Part shown: piece by piece, positions 63,892-64,000 of the stretch | How positions within the stretch are numbered: position 1 is the stretch's first letter | How the letters are laid out: every line of letters starts with the position of its first letter | Source: JADKAV01 sp963732355 | GTDB taxonomy: Bacteria; Actinomycetota; Actinomycetes; S36-B12; UBA10799 | DNA: 64,000 nucleotides | Direction of reading: 5' to 3' | NCBI GenBank assembly: GCA_963732355.1 | Contig: CAVSZD010000006.1 | Location: 1-64,000, forward strand | The notes under the pieces: model-generated | The model's database searches: none | What the model was told of the DNA's origin: nothing | The model's input: the letters and a program-made list of their open reading frames with translations, nothing else | Program-made: the position numbers and the translations under genes

Positions 63892-64000
63892 GACCGTTTC
63901 GGGGCAAAGGTTGAACCGAAAGGCACGATAATCGTCGCCGATCGGTTCACCCTTCTCCGCGGCGCAGCGATTGCGGGGGAACAAGACCCCTGCGACGGTG

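Overview
This is a 64 kb piece of a high-GC chromosome, almost certainly from an actinomycete-type bacterium (Actinomycetota). The reasons are the gene order tilS-hpt-ftsH-folE-folP-folB-folK-DUF3180, a DUF222/HNH (13E12-type) gene, a WS/DGAT-like acyltransferase, two alpha/beta-hydrolase genes of the PF10081 type, a DUF2342 metalloprotease, frequent GTG starts and many starts that look leaderless. I cannot name the genus. No rRNA, tRNA, CRISPR array, prophage or transposase gene was seen.

Layout. 0-4.3 kb: TetR regulator, MFS and EamA transporters and an arginine:glycine amidinotransferase-like enzyme, with two GGTAC-N4-GTACC sites upstream of the enzyme. 4.5-7.3 kb: small DUF1905 and DUF427 genes, a frameshifted secreted protein and a frameshifted SDR. 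7.5-13.1 kb: an autoregulated-looking operon (GntR/HutC regulator, BtpA/SgcQ-like TIM barrel, ureidoglycolate lyase-like protein, PfkB kinase, polar amino acid type ABC importer) that looks like an uncharacterised uptake and catabolism system. 13.1-15.4 kb: an XRE-nucleotidyltransferase pair resembling toxin-antitoxin modules, then the DUF222/HNH gene. 15.4-24 kb: secreted proteins, a transglutaminase-like enzyme and two PF10081 hydrolases. 24.1-29.6 kb: an orphan NuoD-like protein and an OpuC/ProX-type osmoprotectant ABC system whose genes flank a serine protease. 29.7-37.8 kb: the folate-FtsH-Hpt-TilS core cluster. 37.9-46.5 kb: MFS exporter, tyrosine phosphatase-like protein, FN3 protein, AbiEi/DUF559-like protein, HerA-like ATPase, peptide deformylase and a FAD oxidoreductase. 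46.5-58.1 kb: an alcohol dehydrogenase-flavin monooxygenase pair, two RCC1-repeat secreted proteins, an ABC exporter and a large secreted nuclease. 58.2-64 kb: CoxE/MoxR-like pair, LmbE-type deacetylase, WS/DGAT-like protein, PPOX-like protein and haloalkane dehalogenase.

Four features run across genes. (1) At least five families of short intergenic palindromes (A-E here), most in several copies; one copy forms the N-terminus of a gene and another supplies a stop codon. (2) At least fourteen start codons lie 6-7 nt after a TANNNT hexamer, so leaderless transcription is probably common. (3) Three secreted proteins of otherwise different architecture share a basic C-terminal domain, in two of them ending VNGKRR; a decayed fourth copy of the tail lies at about 51.1 kb. 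(4) Nine genes need frameshifts to restore their families, while the core folate/FtsH cluster is intact. That is either real decay of accessory genes or indel errors in the assembly, and should be settled before any of these genes is called dead.
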